Source: an uncultured Acidimicrobiia bacterium (GTDB lineage: Bacteria; Actinomycetota; Acidimicrobiia; Acidimicrobiales; CAIXPF01). From it: a stretch of DNA of 43,793 nt. Within the stretch, counting starts at the first letter, position 1, and every line of letters begins with the position of its first letter. Below are positions 32,023 to 40,408 of this stretch, piece after piece. The DNA lies in NCBI GenBank assembly GCA_903921205.1, contig CAIXPF010000143.1:1-43793 (forward strand), read 5' to 3'. Under the pieces are notes generated by a model that worked only from the letters and a program-made list of their open reading frames with translations, made no database searches and was not told the origin of the DNA. The position numbers were made by a program, and so were the translations under genes.

Positions 32023-33111
32023 TCAGGCGGTGGTTGCCCGTCCGGCGAGCGTCGCCAGCACCTCGTCGAAGGAGGCGATGAACGACGCGACGCCATCGGC
32101 CTCGAGCTTGTCGGTCACCTCGTCCAGGACGATGCCCAGTCGGGCCAACCGGTCCAGTACGTCATAGGCCCCGGCAAGATGGGCGTCGACGGTACGGCCG
32201 ACGATGCCGTGGTCGGCAAACGCCGCCAACGTTGCATCGGGGATGGTGTTGACCGTGTGCGGACCGATCAGCTCATCGACGTACAGCGTGTCCGGGTAGG
32301 TCGGGTTCTTCGTCGAGGTGGATGCCCACAGCGGGCGCTGTACCCGGGCACCACGCGCCGCCAGTGCAGCCCACCGCTGCCCGCTGAAGGTCTCGGTGAA
32401 CACGTCATAGGCCACCTGTGCGTTGGCCACCGCGGCCTTGCCCCGCAGCGGCGCCGCCACCGCCGAGCCGAGTACCTCGAGGCGGGCATCGACCTCGCCG
32501 TCGACCCGTGAGACGAAGAACGACGCGACCGACGAGATGCGCGACAGATCGCCCTTGGCGGCCTCGAGCCCCCGCAGATACGCCTCCATCACCTCGATGT
32601 AGCGCTGACGGGAGAAGATCAAGGTGGCATTGATGCTGATGCCCTCGCCGGTCAACGTCTCGATGGCGGCGACGCCGGCTCGGGTGGCGGGCACCTTCAC
32701 CATCAGGTTCGGCCGGTCGATCCGGCCGTGCAGCTCACGGGCCGCCAGGACCGTGGCCGCCGTGTCATGGGCAAGGCGCGGGTCGACCTCGACCGAGACG
32801 AACCCGTCGCCGCCATCGGAGGCATCGAACACCGGGCGCAACACGGCCAGCGCATCGACGATGTCGGTGACGACCAACTCCCAGTAGGCCTCCTCCACCG
32901 TGCGGCCCGATGCCAGCACGGCATGCAGCTGCTCGTCGTAGACCGCGTTCTGCATGGCCTTGGCGAAGATCGTCGGGTTGGAGGTGACCCCGCGCACGCC
33001 GCGTTCGACCCAACGGGCCAGCTCACCGTCGTGCAACCACCCCCGTTGGAGGTTGTCCAACCAGGGGCTCTGACCACCTTCGGAGTACAAACGGTGCAGA
33101 CGTGACGCCAT
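32023..33111 (-). CDS. tal: transaldolase
   Basis: A 362-residue transaldolase, which exchanges a dihydroxyacetone unit between sedoheptulose 7-phosphate and glyceraldehyde 3-phosphate in the pentose phosphate pathway. The N-terminal SNPTIFAKAM (residues 44-53) and the Schiff-base lysine Lys139 in LMVKVPAT are clear; INATLIFSRQRY and STSTKNPTYPDTLYVDELIG complete the signature. The length matches actinobacterial transaldolases. ATG 33111 has TAGCGT 7 bases upstream, so tal has its own promoter, although it also follows transketolase by 39 bases. Confidence 0.95.
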   Translation of the reverse strand: MASRLHRLYSEGGQSPWLDNLQRGWLHDGELARWVERGVRGVTSNPTIFAKAMQNAVYDEQLHAVLASGRTVEEAYWELVVTDIVDALAVLRPVFDASDGGDGFVSVEVDPRLAHDTAATVLAARELHGRIDRPNLMVKVPATRAGVAAIETLTGEGISINATLIFSRQRYIEVMEAYLRGLEAAKGDLSRISSVASFFVSRVDGEVDARLEVLGSAVAAPLRGKAAVANAQVAYDVFTETFSGQRWAALAARGARVQRPLWASTSTKNPTYPDTLYVDELIGPHTVNTIPDATLAAFADHGIVGRTVDAHLAGAYDVLDRLARLGIVLDEVTDKLEADGVASFIASFDEVLATLAGRATTA

Positions 33112-33118
33112 GGCTGCG

Positions 33119-33124
33119 ACGCTA
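33119..33124 (-). promoter_or_regulatory. -10 box of leaderless tal
   Basis: TAGCGT on the minus strand, 7 bases before ATG 33111, in the gap after the transketolase gene. Confidence 0.5.
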
Positions 33125-33150
33125 GTACGGGCCGGCGCGACGCTCTGCGA

Positions 33151-35106
33151 TCAGCTGAGGGCGACGATCAACTCGCGTGCCCGCTCGGCAACGTGCTCGG
33201 CGGTGAAGCCGAAGCGGGCCAGGACCTCGTCACCCGGAGCGGAGGCCCCGAACCGGTCGATGCCGACCACGTCGTCGGCCCAACGCTCCCAGCCGAAGGT
33301 GATCCCGGCCTCGACCGCCACGATGGGCACGTCGACCGGCAGGACGTCGTCCTGGTAGTCGGGATCGGCGTCCTCGAACAGTTCCCAGCACGGCATGGAC
33401 ACGACGCGTGCACCGATCCCGTCAGCCGCCAGCAACTTCGCAGCGGCGACGCACAGCTGCAGCTCTGAGCCGGTACCGACCAACACGACGTCGGGTTCGC
33501 CGTGGGCCGCGTCGGACAGCACGTAGGCGCCTTGGGCCACCCCGTCGGGGTCGGTGCCCTCGAGCACCGGCACGGCCTGGCGGCTCAGGATCAACGCCGA
33601 CGGTCCGGTGCCCTCGACCGCCTCGCGGAAGGACGCCGCGGTCTCGTTGGCATCGGCAGGGCGAAACACCTTGAGGCCGGGAATGGCCCGCAGCGCGGCG
33701 ACGTGCTCAACCGGCTGATGCGTCGGGCCGTCCTCGCCGACGCCGATCGAGTCGTGGCTCCACACGAACAGGGCGTGGGCCTCCGACAGCGCTGCCATGC
33801 GCACCGACGGGCGGCCGTAGTCGGAGAACACCAGGAACGTGCCACCGAAGGGCAGCACGCCACCGTGGCGCGCCATACCGACGGTCGCTGCGGCCATGGC
33901 GTGCTCGCGCACCCCGAAGGCGATCTGGCGACCGGCAGGGTTGGCAGCGCTGTGCAGTGCCTCGCCCTTGAGCTTGGTCCCGGTGTTCCCGGTCAGGTCG
34001 GCACCTCCGCCGATCAGGCCCGGCAGCAACGGCGCCGCCGCGGCCAGGACCGCTTCGAGGGCCTGACGGGTGGCGACCTTCTCGCCCGCAGACCAGGTCG
34101 GAAGCTGGTCCTCCCAGCCGGCCAGGCCGGTTCCGTACAGGCAGGCGTCGAGCTCGGGGCTGCGGCCGGCCGCGAAGCGGGCCTCCCAGGCGGCACGCTC
34201 GGCGCCACCACGACGGCCGAGCTCGCGATAGTGACCCAGGACCTCGGCGTCGACGTGGAAGGACTCGTCCGCCGGCAGGCCCATCCGACGCTTGGTCTCG
34301 GCGATGTCGGCGTCGAGCAAGGCGTAGCCGTGGGTGGTGTGGTCGTCGGTCTTGGGGGAGGGGTAGCCGATGTGGGTGCGCAACAGCACCAACGACGGCC
34401 GGTCCTGCACCGCCTTGGCCCGCAGCAGGGCCGCCTCGATGGCATCGAGGTCCTCGCCCGCCTCGCCGAGGTCCTCGACGTGCCAACCGTAGGCCTCGAA
34501 CCGCTTCGCGGTGTCGTCGCTGAAGGTGATGTCGGTCGAGCCGTCGATGGTGATCTTGTTGTCGTCGTAGATCACGTTGAGCCGGCCGAGACCGAGGTGG
34601 CCGGCCAGCGACGCGGACTCGTGGCTGATGCCCTCCATCAGGTCGCCATCGGACGCGAGCACCCAGGTGTTGTGGTCGAACAGCTCGGCCCCGAACCGGG
34701 CCCGCAGATAGCGCTCTGCGATGGCGAGGCCGACGGCGTTGCCGAGGCCCTGACCCAACGGTCCCGTGGTGACCTCGACCCCGGCAGTGTGACCGGCCTC
34801 GGGATGGCCGGGTGTTGCGGAGTCCCACTGGCGGAAGGCCCGCAGGTCCTCCAACTCGAGACCGTGCCCGCTGAGGTAGAGATAGGCGTAGAGCAATACC
34901 GAGGCGTGCCCGCACGACAGCACCAGGCGGTCGCGGTCGGCCCAGTTGGGATCCGCAGCGTCGTAGCGCATCACCCGGCCGTACAGGACGTGGGCGACGG
35001 GGGCCAGGGCCATCGCCGTGCCCTGATGGCCCGACTTCGCCGCATGGGGCATGTCCATGGCGAGGCCGCGAACCGTGGCGATCGCGCGCTGCTCGATATC
35101 GGTCAT
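33151..35106 (-). CDS. tkt: transketolase
   Basis: A 651-residue thiamine-diphosphate enzyme of the pentose phosphate pathway that transfers two-carbon units. It has LSCGHASVLLYAYLYLSG near residues 63-80, the cofactor motif SDGDLMEGISHE near 152-163 with YDDNK (180-184), GPLGQGLGNAVGLA (115-128), and the pyrimidine domain FGVREHAMAAATVGM and DSIGVGEDGPTHQPVEH. ATG 35106 overlaps the stop of the FIST gene as ATGA, so translation is coupled to it. Tal lies downstream. Confidence 0.96.
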   Translation of the reverse strand: MTDIEQRAIATVRGLAMDMPHAAKSGHQGTAMALAPVAHVLYGRVMRYDAADPNWADRDRLVLSCGHASVLLYAYLYLSGHGLELEDLRAFRQWDSATPGHPEAGHTAGVEVTTGPLGQGLGNAVGLAIAERYLRARFGAELFDHNTWVLASDGDLMEGISHESASLAGHLGLGRLNVIYDDNKITIDGSTDITFSDDTAKRFEAYGWHVEDLGEAGEDLDAIEAALLRAKAVQDRPSLVLLRTHIGYPSPKTDDHTTHGYALLDADIAETKRRMGLPADESFHVDAEVLGHYRELGRRGGAERAAWEARFAAGRSPELDACLYGTGLAGWEDQLPTWSAGEKVATRQALEAVLAAAAPLLPGLIGGGADLTGNTGTKLKGEALHSAANPAGRQIAFGVREHAMAAATVGMARHGGVLPFGGTFLVFSDYGRPSVRMAALSEAHALFVWSHDSIGVGEDGPTHQPVEHVAALRAIPGLKVFRPADANETAASFREAVEGTGPSALILSRQAVPVLEGTDPDGVAQGAYVLSDAAHGEPDVVLVGTGSELQLCVAAAKLLAADGIGARVVSMPCWELFEDADPDYQDDVLPVDVPIVAVEAGITFGWERWADDVVGIDRFGASAPGDEVLARFGFTAEHVAERARELIVALS

Positions 35107-36305
35107 GTCCTGGCGCTCCGTTCTCGAAACAAGGCCACCGATGCGGTGAAGCCGTGAAGAAAGCTTCGGGACCCTATCGGGCCGATCTCACCGGCGCAGA
35201 AAAGGCCACCGACCGCGTTGGACCCGGTCAGCTCGCACACCGTGCGTGCGTCGTGGTCGGGCTCGCGGAACAGGTCGGTTCCCCGACCGTTGCAGGTGAA
35301 CACCAGGGCTGCGGCGGCCTCGCGGCCCCCCAGTAGCTCGACGAGGTCCTCATGGGCGCTGTCGGCGTCGCGGACCTGGAACTGCACGGTGTCACCGACC
35401 TCGATGTGGTCGCCGACGACCAGGCCGCCGTTTGCCGAGCGGGCCCCGAGCACGGCCCGGATCAGGAAGTCGCCCCGGCCGTGCTCTGCCCGGCGCTCGT
35501 CGACCACCCGTCCGAGATGCACGCCACGCGCCAGCAGGTCGCGGTCACCGGCGCCGAGGCTCAGGGCCAGCTCCTGCAGACGGGTCATCGCCGGCCGGCT
35601 ACCCAGCTCCACCAGCACGTTTCCCTCGGCCCGGGTGACGGTGAAGGGCGAGCCGACCGGTCGGCAACCCTGCGACACCACGGTGTCGAGCCGCTGATCG
35701 AGCACCACGGCAACCGCACCGCGGTCCGCCGTGGACCCGTCGACCTGCAGCGCCACCGCAGCCGGTCGCATCCCCGGCGCGCACAGGCCGCCCACCACCA
35801 CCAGATCGGGATGGGACTGCGTCAGCGCGGCCAGCAGGTCGTCCACCGGGAACGACAACGGGTCGGCGAGCAGCAACAACGTCCGGCCGCGTCCGCCGTC
35901 GGGCAGCAGCCGGTCGAGCTGGTCCCAACCCGACCCCGCCGACCCGCCTTCGAGCGGGTCACGGGCCGGTGCCGCCTCGGTCGTCGCGGCGCCGGTGCGC
36001 CGGTCGAGATGCACGCCGGCCACCTCGCCGAGGTCCCACCCCGCCCACACCGACAGCGCGGGCTGTTCCTCGACCTCCCGGTCGACACCGAGCACCGCCG
36101 AGGAGACCGCGCCCATCAGGCATGCCGGACGCAACAGGCGCCGGGCCAGGCCGCACACATCGGCGAATGCCTGCCGGTGGGCCGACGTGGCGAACACCGC
36201 GAGCAGGTCGGGGTGGGGGCCGTGGGCGTCGAGCAACTGCCCGACGCACTCGCCGATGGCGGCGGCGGCGTCGGGATGCTCGGAGATGGCCGCGGCGAAC
36301 GGCAC
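35103..36305 (-). CDS. FIST-domain protein
   Basis: A 400-residue protein with FIST N and C domains, which bind small ligands in signal-transduction proteins; here they stand alone without kinase or other output domain. The N terminus PFAAAISEHPDAAAAIGECVGQLLD is typical of standalone members, and the C-terminal FIST_C region holds LGARSANGGLVVGDHIEVGDTVQF, LVFTCNGRG and GGLFCAGEIGPIG. GTG 36305 is chosen because it starts 5 bases after the preceding gene's stop; the open frame extends to 36845 but is not family-like there. Its stop overlaps the tkt ATG. Confidence 0.85.
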   Translation of the reverse strand: MPFAAAISEHPDAAAAIGECVGQLLDAHGPHPDLLAVFATSAHRQAFADVCGLARRLLRPACLMGAVSSAVLGVDREVEEQPALSVWAGWDLGEVAGVHLDRRTGAATTEAAPARDPLEGGSAGSGWDQLDRLLPDGGRGRTLLLLADPLSFPVDDLLAALTQSHPDLVVVGGLCAPGMRPAAVALQVDGSTADRGAVAVVLDQRLDTVVSQGCRPVGSPFTVTRAEGNVLVELGSRPAMTRLQELALSLGAGDRDLLARGVHLGRVVDERRAEHGRGDFLIRAVLGARSANGGLVVGDHIEVGDTVQFQVRDADSAHEDLVELLGGREAAAALVFTCNGRGTDLFREPDHDARTVCELTGSNAVGGLFCAGEIGPIGSRSFLHGFTASVALFRERSART

Positions 36306-36310
36306 GACGC

Positions 36311-36700
36311 TCAGCCTGCGACGGGCGGCATGAGGGTGAATGGGACCGACACGACCGGGCCGGCGTCGATCCGGCAGCGGGCGAACACGGTGTCGTAGCC
36401 CTCGAAGGTGATCTCCGGTCGCACCAACTGGCGACCGAAACGGCCGGGCTCGATCTGCAGCGGCTGGACGTTGCGCGCCACCTGCTCGCCGTTCAGCTCG
36501 AACTCGACGGTCAGTGCCGACAGGGCCCGGTGATCGGCCGGGCAGTGGATGAGCACGCACAGGTGCGGCGTCCAGGTGTAAGGCAGCGGTTCCGGCGCCG
36601 GGGCGGAGAACTGGATGCCGGTCAGATCGATGCGGGTGGCCGGGCCGGCCACCTGGCGCATCTCCATGTCGTCGACGAACAGCGCAGCGAGGATGTGCAC
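36311..36700 (-). CDS. small beta-rich protein, DUF6941-like, unknown function
   Basis: A 129-residue soluble protein starting MHILAALFVDDMEMRQVAGPATRIDLTG. Alternating strands (LCVLIHCPAD, LTVEFELNGEQVA, and FARCRIDAGPVVSVPFTL) suggest a beta sandwich, and the layout resembles the DUF6941 family; I am not certain of this. GTG 36700 has TAGCCT 8 bases upstream. It is the first gene of a minus-strand unit followed by FIST and tkt. Confidence 0.55.
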   Translation of the reverse strand: MHILAALFVDDMEMRQVAGPATRIDLTGIQFSAPAPEPLPYTWTPHLCVLIHCPADHRALSALTVEFELNGEQVARNVQPLQIEPGRFGRQLVRPEITFEGYDTVFARCRIDAGPVVSVPFTLMPPVAG

Positions 36701-36708
36701 AGCGGGGA

Positions 36709-36714
36709 AGGCTA
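36709..36714 (-). promoter_or_regulatory. -10 box of leaderless DUF-FIST-tkt unit
   Basis: TAGCCT on the minus strand, 8 bases before GTG 36700. It is the only promoter signal seen for the FIST and transketolase genes, which have none of their own. Confidence 0.5.
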
Positions 36715-36888
36715 GCGCTGCGACGGTGTTCGGACGGCGACCGTGGCCGGACGGCGCACCACGCCGGGGCGGGGGTGCCACCGCCGTGACGCCATCGGCA
36801 ACTACCGTCGGGTCGGACCGGTAATCCCCACCGTCGTCGACCCAACCGGGTCGCCCACGACGGCGGTCACGACCTCGAAAGGACTGTG

Positions 36889-38355
36889 ATGGTGTCGCCG
36901 TTCGGCTCGCCGCGACGCTCTGCACTGGCCGAGACGAGGTACTGGGTCCGGCTGCTGTGGTTACCGGTTCTGTGCTTTGCATTCATGGGCCTCGCGCTCG
37001 TGCAGTCCTCACGAGCCAACCAAGCGGTCGAGCCGAAGCCGCGTGTCGAGCAGGCGGCCGCCACCACGCCGTTGCTGTCGGTCCGTCGTCTGCCCGCCGT
37101 GCTCGCCCTACCGGCCCAGATCGCGGCCTTGCAGGGTCCGGCGCTGGCCGGCCTCGCCGGCCTGCCGCCGGCAACCACCTGTGCGTCGGTCATGAACTCC
37201 CGAGGCGTGCCGGTGTTCCAGCACAACGCCTCGCTGTTGCTGAGCCCGGCCTCGAACCAGAAGGTGCTGCTGGCCTACGGCGCGCTGGCCCAACTCGGGC
37301 CGGCCCACACCTTCAGCACCACCGTCGCCACCGACGCCCAGATCGTGGGTGGCGTGGTGCAGGGCAACGTCTGGCTGGTCGGTGGTGGCGACCCGGTGCT
37401 GGCCACCCAGGACTACGTCGGGGCGTTCGTCGAGCAGCAGCGGGTCTACTCGGCCTTCGAGTCGCTGGCCGACCAGCTGCGCGCCGCCGGCATCACGCGG
37501 ATCAGGGGCAACGTCGTCGGCGATGCGTCGCGCTACGACGACGTGCTGTACCACCCCAACTGGCCCGCGCGATTCGGCGCGAACGGCGTCGTCGGGCCCA
37601 TCAGCGCCCTCGCCCTGAACAACGGATTCGCCGACTTCTCGAAGGGTGGCCAGGAGATGGCCGGTTCCGGGGCGCCGTCGTCGAACCCTCCACGCAGCGC
37701 CGCCGGCTCGCTCATCGAGGTGCTCAAGGAGCGCGGCATCACCGTCGACGGTCGCGCCGACGTCGGCACCGTACCGCAGGGACCCACCGTGCTCGCCGGG
37801 CTGCAGTCGCCACCGCTCAAGGCCATCGTCGGCCAGATGCTGCGCACGTCGGACAACAGCACCGCCGAGATGCTGTTCAAGGAGCTCGGCGTGGCCCGCG
37901 CCGGCGGTGGGTCCTTCGCCAGCGGCTCGGCGGCGCTGGGGGCGATCCTGGCGGAGCACGGCTTCAGCGAGCCCGGGATGGTCCTGTCCGACGGCTCGGG
38001 CCTCGACACCGCCGACCGGCTGTCCTGCGGCATGCTCAATGCGGTCCTCGACGCAGCAGGGCGTTCGTCGGACCTCGCCGCGGGCCTCGCCGTCGCCGGT
38101 CGGTCGGGAACGCTCACGAACCGCTTCGCCGACTCCGCTGCGGTCGGACAGGTACTCGCCAAGACCGGCACCCTCGACACGGTCAGCTCGCTCGCCGGGT
38201 TCGTCGACGCCAGCACCGGTGAGACGGCCACCTTCGCCCTCATCGTCAACGAGCGAGGCGCCGAGCAGTACAAGCCCGTCGAGGAACAGTTCGTGCAGAC
38301 GCTGCTGACCTACCCGGGAGGACCCGACGTCGCCACCCTCCTGCCGCTGCCGTGA
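36889..38355 (+). CDS. D-alanyl-D-alanine carboxypeptidase (PBP4/DacB family)
   Basis: A 488-residue class C penicillin-binding protein acting on peptidoglycan stem peptides in the periplasm/cell wall. A signal-anchor segment lies at about residues 19-39. The active-site motifs are SNQK (Ser122, Lys125), SDN at 321-323, and KTG at 425-427. The insertion typical of S13-type enzymes is present between the first two motifs. ATG 36889 is chosen over GTG 36886 because GAAAGGA (36877-36883) is 5 bases upstream of the ATG and only 2 from the GTG. A hairpin follows the gene. Confidence 0.93.
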   Translation: MVSPFGSPRRSALAETRYWVRLLWLPVLCFAFMGLALVQSSRANQAVEPKPRVEQAAATTPLLSVRRLPAVLALPAQIAALQGPALAGLAGLPPATTCASVMNSRGVPVFQHNASLLLSPASNQKVLLAYGALAQLGPAHTFSTTVATDAQIVGGVVQGNVWLVGGGDPVLATQDYVGAFVEQQRVYSAFESLADQLRAAGITRIRGNVVGDASRYDDVLYHPNWPARFGANGVVGPISALALNNGFADFSKGGQEMAGSGAPSSNPPRSAAGSLIEVLKERGITVDGRADVGTVPQGPTVLAGLQSPPLKAIVGQMLRTSDNSTAEMLFKELGVARAGGGSFASGSAALGAILAEHGFSEPGMVLSDGSGLDTADRLSCGMLNAVLDAAGRSSDLAAGLAVAGRSGTLTNRFADSAAVGQVLAKTGTLDTVSSLAGFVDASTGETATFALIVNERGAEQYKPVEEQFVQTLLTYPGGPDVATLLPLP

Positions 38356-38373
38356 ACAGTCGGCACGTCGGTA

Positions 38374-38391
38374 ATGGCCGAACCCGGCCAT
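38374..38391. terminator. candidate terminator hairpin after PBP4 gene
   Basis: ATGGCCG (38374-38380) pairs with CGGCCAT (38385-38391) around loop AACC. It is between the PBP4 and Lon-domain genes and lacks a U-tract. Confidence 0.4.
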
Positions 38392-38431
38392 GTGCTGGGC
38401 AGAGCGGCCTGAAGACGGCCACGATAGGGCC

Positions 38432-39091
38432 ATGAGCGCCGCACCGGACCCTGTCGTGATGCCGATGTTCCCGCTCGGCACGGTGCTGCTGCCCGGTGGG
38501 GTCCTACCGCTGCAGGTCTTCGAGCCGCGCTACCGGGCCATGGTCCAACACTGCCTCGCCGCCGACCGACGCTTCGGGGTCGTGCTGATCGCCCGGGGCT
38601 ACGAGGTCGGCGGCGACGACGTACGTACCGATGTCGGCACCGTCGCCCAGATGATGCAGGCCACCGAGATGGCCAACGGCCTGTGGTTCCTGGTCGCCGT
38701 GGGGACGCGCCGGCTCCGGGTACGCCGGTGGCTGCCCGACGACCCCTATCCGCGTGCCGAGGTCGAGGAGTGGGACGACGGCCCGGAGGCGGAGCCGATG
38801 GACTCGGCGGCATACGCCGCGCTGGTACGCACGGCACGTCGGGTCCTCGCCCTCGCCGCCGAGGTCGGCCAGGCGGCCGGGCCCGCCACCATCGAGGTCG
38901 CCGACGATCCTGCGCTGGGTACCTTCCAGTTGGCCTCGGCGCTGCCGATCGGACCCTTCGACCGGCAGCGCATCCTCCTCGCAGACGGCAGCCGGGCACG
39001 CGGCGAGCTGCTCGGCGACCTGTGCCGGGACCGCACCGAGGACCTCGAGGGCCTCCTCCGGCTGCGTGACGAGGACGAACCACAGCCCTGA
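38432..39091 (+). CDS. LON substrate-binding-domain protein
   Basis: A 219-residue protein consisting of the N-terminal domain of Lon protease (LON_substr_bdg) without ATPase or protease parts. The signature PMFPLGTVLLPGGVLPLQVFEPRYRAM at 10-36 is clear. Standalone members probably bind unfolded or regulatory proteins; the function is unknown. ATG 38432 follows a short gap; CACGAT 6 bases upstream is a weak -10 match. Confidence 0.85.
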   Translation: MSAAPDPVVMPMFPLGTVLLPGGVLPLQVFEPRYRAMVQHCLAADRRFGVVLIARGYEVGGDDVRTDVGTVAQMMQATEMANGLWFLVAVGTRRLRVRRWLPDDPYPRAEVEEWDDGPEAEPMDSAAYAALVRTARRVLALAAEVGQAAGPATIEVADDPALGTFQLASALPIGPFDRQRILLADGSRARGELLGDLCRDRTEDLEGLLRLRDEDEPQP

Positions 39092-39218
39092 TCAGCACCG
39101 CAGCCGCCCGCACCGGGCCCGCCCGCCCGTCGCCGCAACAGGCCGACCCCGCCTCCGATGCTTGCCGACCCCGCCCCCAGCGGCTAGCAATGATGCTTCA
39201 CGAGGAGGGCGAGGACTG
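39092..39218. other. intergenic region before holin-X-type gene
   Basis: This 127-base gap contains the -10-like TAGCAAT near 39185 and the ribosome-binding site AGGAGGG near 39203-39209 for the next gene. I see nothing else. Confidence 0.4.
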
Positions 39219-39548
39219 TTGGCCACCGCTTCGAAGAGCCCATCTGAGCTGATCCAGGAGTTGCGCAGCCTCGTCGTCGACTACGCCAAGCAGGAGACCG
39301 TCGATCCGCTCAAGGCGCTGGGACGGTACCTGGCCTGGGGGATCGCCGGGTCGATCCTGCTCGGGGTGGGCGCGCTGTTCCTCAGCGTCGGGCTGCTCCG
39401 ACTGATCCAGACGCAGACCGGCGGCTGGTTCGACGGAGCGTGGTCCTTCGTGCCCTACGTGATCGTGTTGTTGTTCGCCGCCGTGGCGATCGGCCTGCTG
39501 GTCAGCGCCGTGCTGCGCACCAAGAAGACGGAGCTGGAGCAACCGTGA
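39219..39548 (+). CDS. holin-X-type (holin superfamily III) membrane protein
   Basis: A 109-residue membrane protein with an amphipathic N-terminal helix (ELIQELRSLVVDYAKQE) and two membrane segments around residues 46-68 and 80-103. It fits the actinobacterial holin-X (Phage_holin_3_6) family, which is widespread in chromosomes and not evidence of a prophage. TTG 39219 is selected because AGGAGGG lies about 9 bases upstream; no ATG/GTG is nearby. Its stop overlaps the next GTG (GTGA). Confidence 0.7.
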   Translation: MATASKSPSELIQELRSLVVDYAKQETVDPLKALGRYLAWGIAGSILLGVGALFLSVGLLRLIQTQTGGWFDGAWSFVPYVIVLLFAAVAIGLLVSAVLRTKKTELEQP

Positions 39549-39766
39549 CCGCTGCCCCGAAATCGGGGGTCAAACTGACCCGTGCCGACCTCGAAGCCAA
39601 GTTCCGTGAGGTGCAGACCGAGCTCACCTCCGGCGCCGAGAGCGCCCGGAGCAAGATCCTCTTCGTCGGGGGCGGCGCGCTGCTCGCCCTGTTGATCCTC
39701 TCGTTCCTGCTCGGCCGGCGGGGCGGCAAGAAGCGGTCCACCATCGTGGAGATCCGTCGGCTCTGA
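39545..39766 (+). CDS. small single-pass membrane protein
   Basis: A 73-residue protein with a soluble N-terminal helix (LTRADLEAKFREVQTEL), one membrane segment near residues 44-59, and a basic tail RRGGKKRSTIVEIRRL. It resembles the small helix-plus-TM proteins found beside holin-X genes in actinobacteria (for example DUF3618-type), but the match is weak. GTG 39545 overlaps the preceding stop by 4 bases, and its own stop shares one base with the next ATG. Confidence 0.65.
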   Translation: MTAAPKSGVKLTRADLEAKFREVQTELTSGAESARSKILFVGGGALLALLILSFLLGRRGGKKRSTIVEIRRL

Positions 39767-40113
39767 TGGACCATCCGCTGCGGCGCCTGTTCTTCACCCG
39801 GTTCCTGCGAGGGGACCTCGGACGAGCGGTCATGTTGCTGACGATGCGCGGCGCCGACGCCCGCCTACGGCGGGTGCTTCTGGCCCGTTTCCTCCGCGGC
39901 GACTCCCGGCGATGGGCGACGTACTTCCTGCTCACCGGCATCTGGGGCCAGTACCGCCGCTACTCCCGACGCGAATCCGAGCTGGTGTACCGGGCCGTGC
40001 TCGGCTCCAGCGCCCAGTTCGGTCTGGCGACGGCGGACCCGCTGCCCAGGCGGCTGCGCAGCCGCAAGTTGCGGCGGTCGTTGCAGGCTGCGTCGAAAGC
40101 CGACCTCGCCTGA
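39766..40113 (+). CDS. basic protein with internal 29-residue duplication
   Basis: A 115-residue Arg/Leu-rich protein that I do not recognise. Residues 5-17 (LRRLFFTRFLRGD) recur at 34-46 (LRRVLLARFLRGD), 9 of 13 identical, with a 29-residue period. Each copy begins with an amphipathic basic helix. No signal peptide is visible. ATG 39766 overlaps the preceding TGA by one base, so the three genes from 39219 form one translationally linked set. It could associate with the membrane through the repeats; this is inference. Confidence 0.65.
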   Translation: MDHPLRRLFFTRFLRGDLGRAVMLLTMRGADARLRRVLLARFLRGDSRRWATYFLLTGIWGQYRRYSRRESELVYRAVLGSSAQFGLATADPLPRRLRSRKLRRSLQAASKADLA

Positions 40114-40193
40114 GCGGCCACCGCTCCCGGTCGCCCCGCCCGGCTTCTCGGCCCGACCTGTCCGCCCACTTCCGACCGCCCGCGCCGCCGGGC

Positions 40194-40199
40194 CAGACT
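40194..40199 (+). promoter_or_regulatory. possible -10 box of the sulfur-carrier operon
   Basis: CAGACT lies 8 bases before GTG 40208. It keeps the A and T of the local TANNNT pattern but lacks the first T. Confidence 0.3.
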
Positions 40200-40207
40200 G
40201 GTACCCG

Positions 40208-40408
40208 GTGAACGTCCGTCTCCGTAACCCTTCCCGAACCGTGCAGATCCAGGGCGGTCGCAGTGTCGCCAAGCTGCTCAACGAGCTCGGCCTGAACCGC
40301 GAGACCGTGCTGGTCATCCGCAACGGCACCCTGGTGCCCGGTGACGGCTTCCTCGAGGACTGCGACGAGGTCGAGCTGCGCCCGGTGATCTCGGGCGGTG
40401 CCGCATGA
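40208..40408 (+). CDS. MoaD/ThiS-type sulfur carrier (TtuB-like), masked Gly-Gly
   Basis: A 66-residue ubiquitin-fold protein of the MoaD/ThiS family. Such carriers transport sulfur as a C-terminal thiocarboxylate. Here the sequence ends ISGGAA: the Gly-Gly is followed by two alanines and is not at the end, so a protease would have to trim it before activation. Its gene overlaps the next one by 4 bases (ATGA), and that gene encodes TtuA, the tRNA thiolase that uses TtuB in Thermus; this suggests a TtuB-like role. A MoaD or ThiS role cannot be excluded on fold alone. Confidence 0.82.
   Translation: MNVRLRNPSRTVQIQGGRSVAKLLNELGLNRETVLVIRNGTLVPGDGFLEDCDEVELRPVISGGAA

Noticed and set aside
35103-36845. 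580-residue version of the FIST gene
   Set aside because: The extra 180 residues are Arg/Pro-rich and overlap the preceding gene in another frame. GTG 36305 fits the family N terminus.
39219-40113. prophage remnant (holin)
   Set aside because: Holin-X-type proteins are common chromosomal proteins in actinobacteria; no endolysin, integrase or structural gene is nearby.
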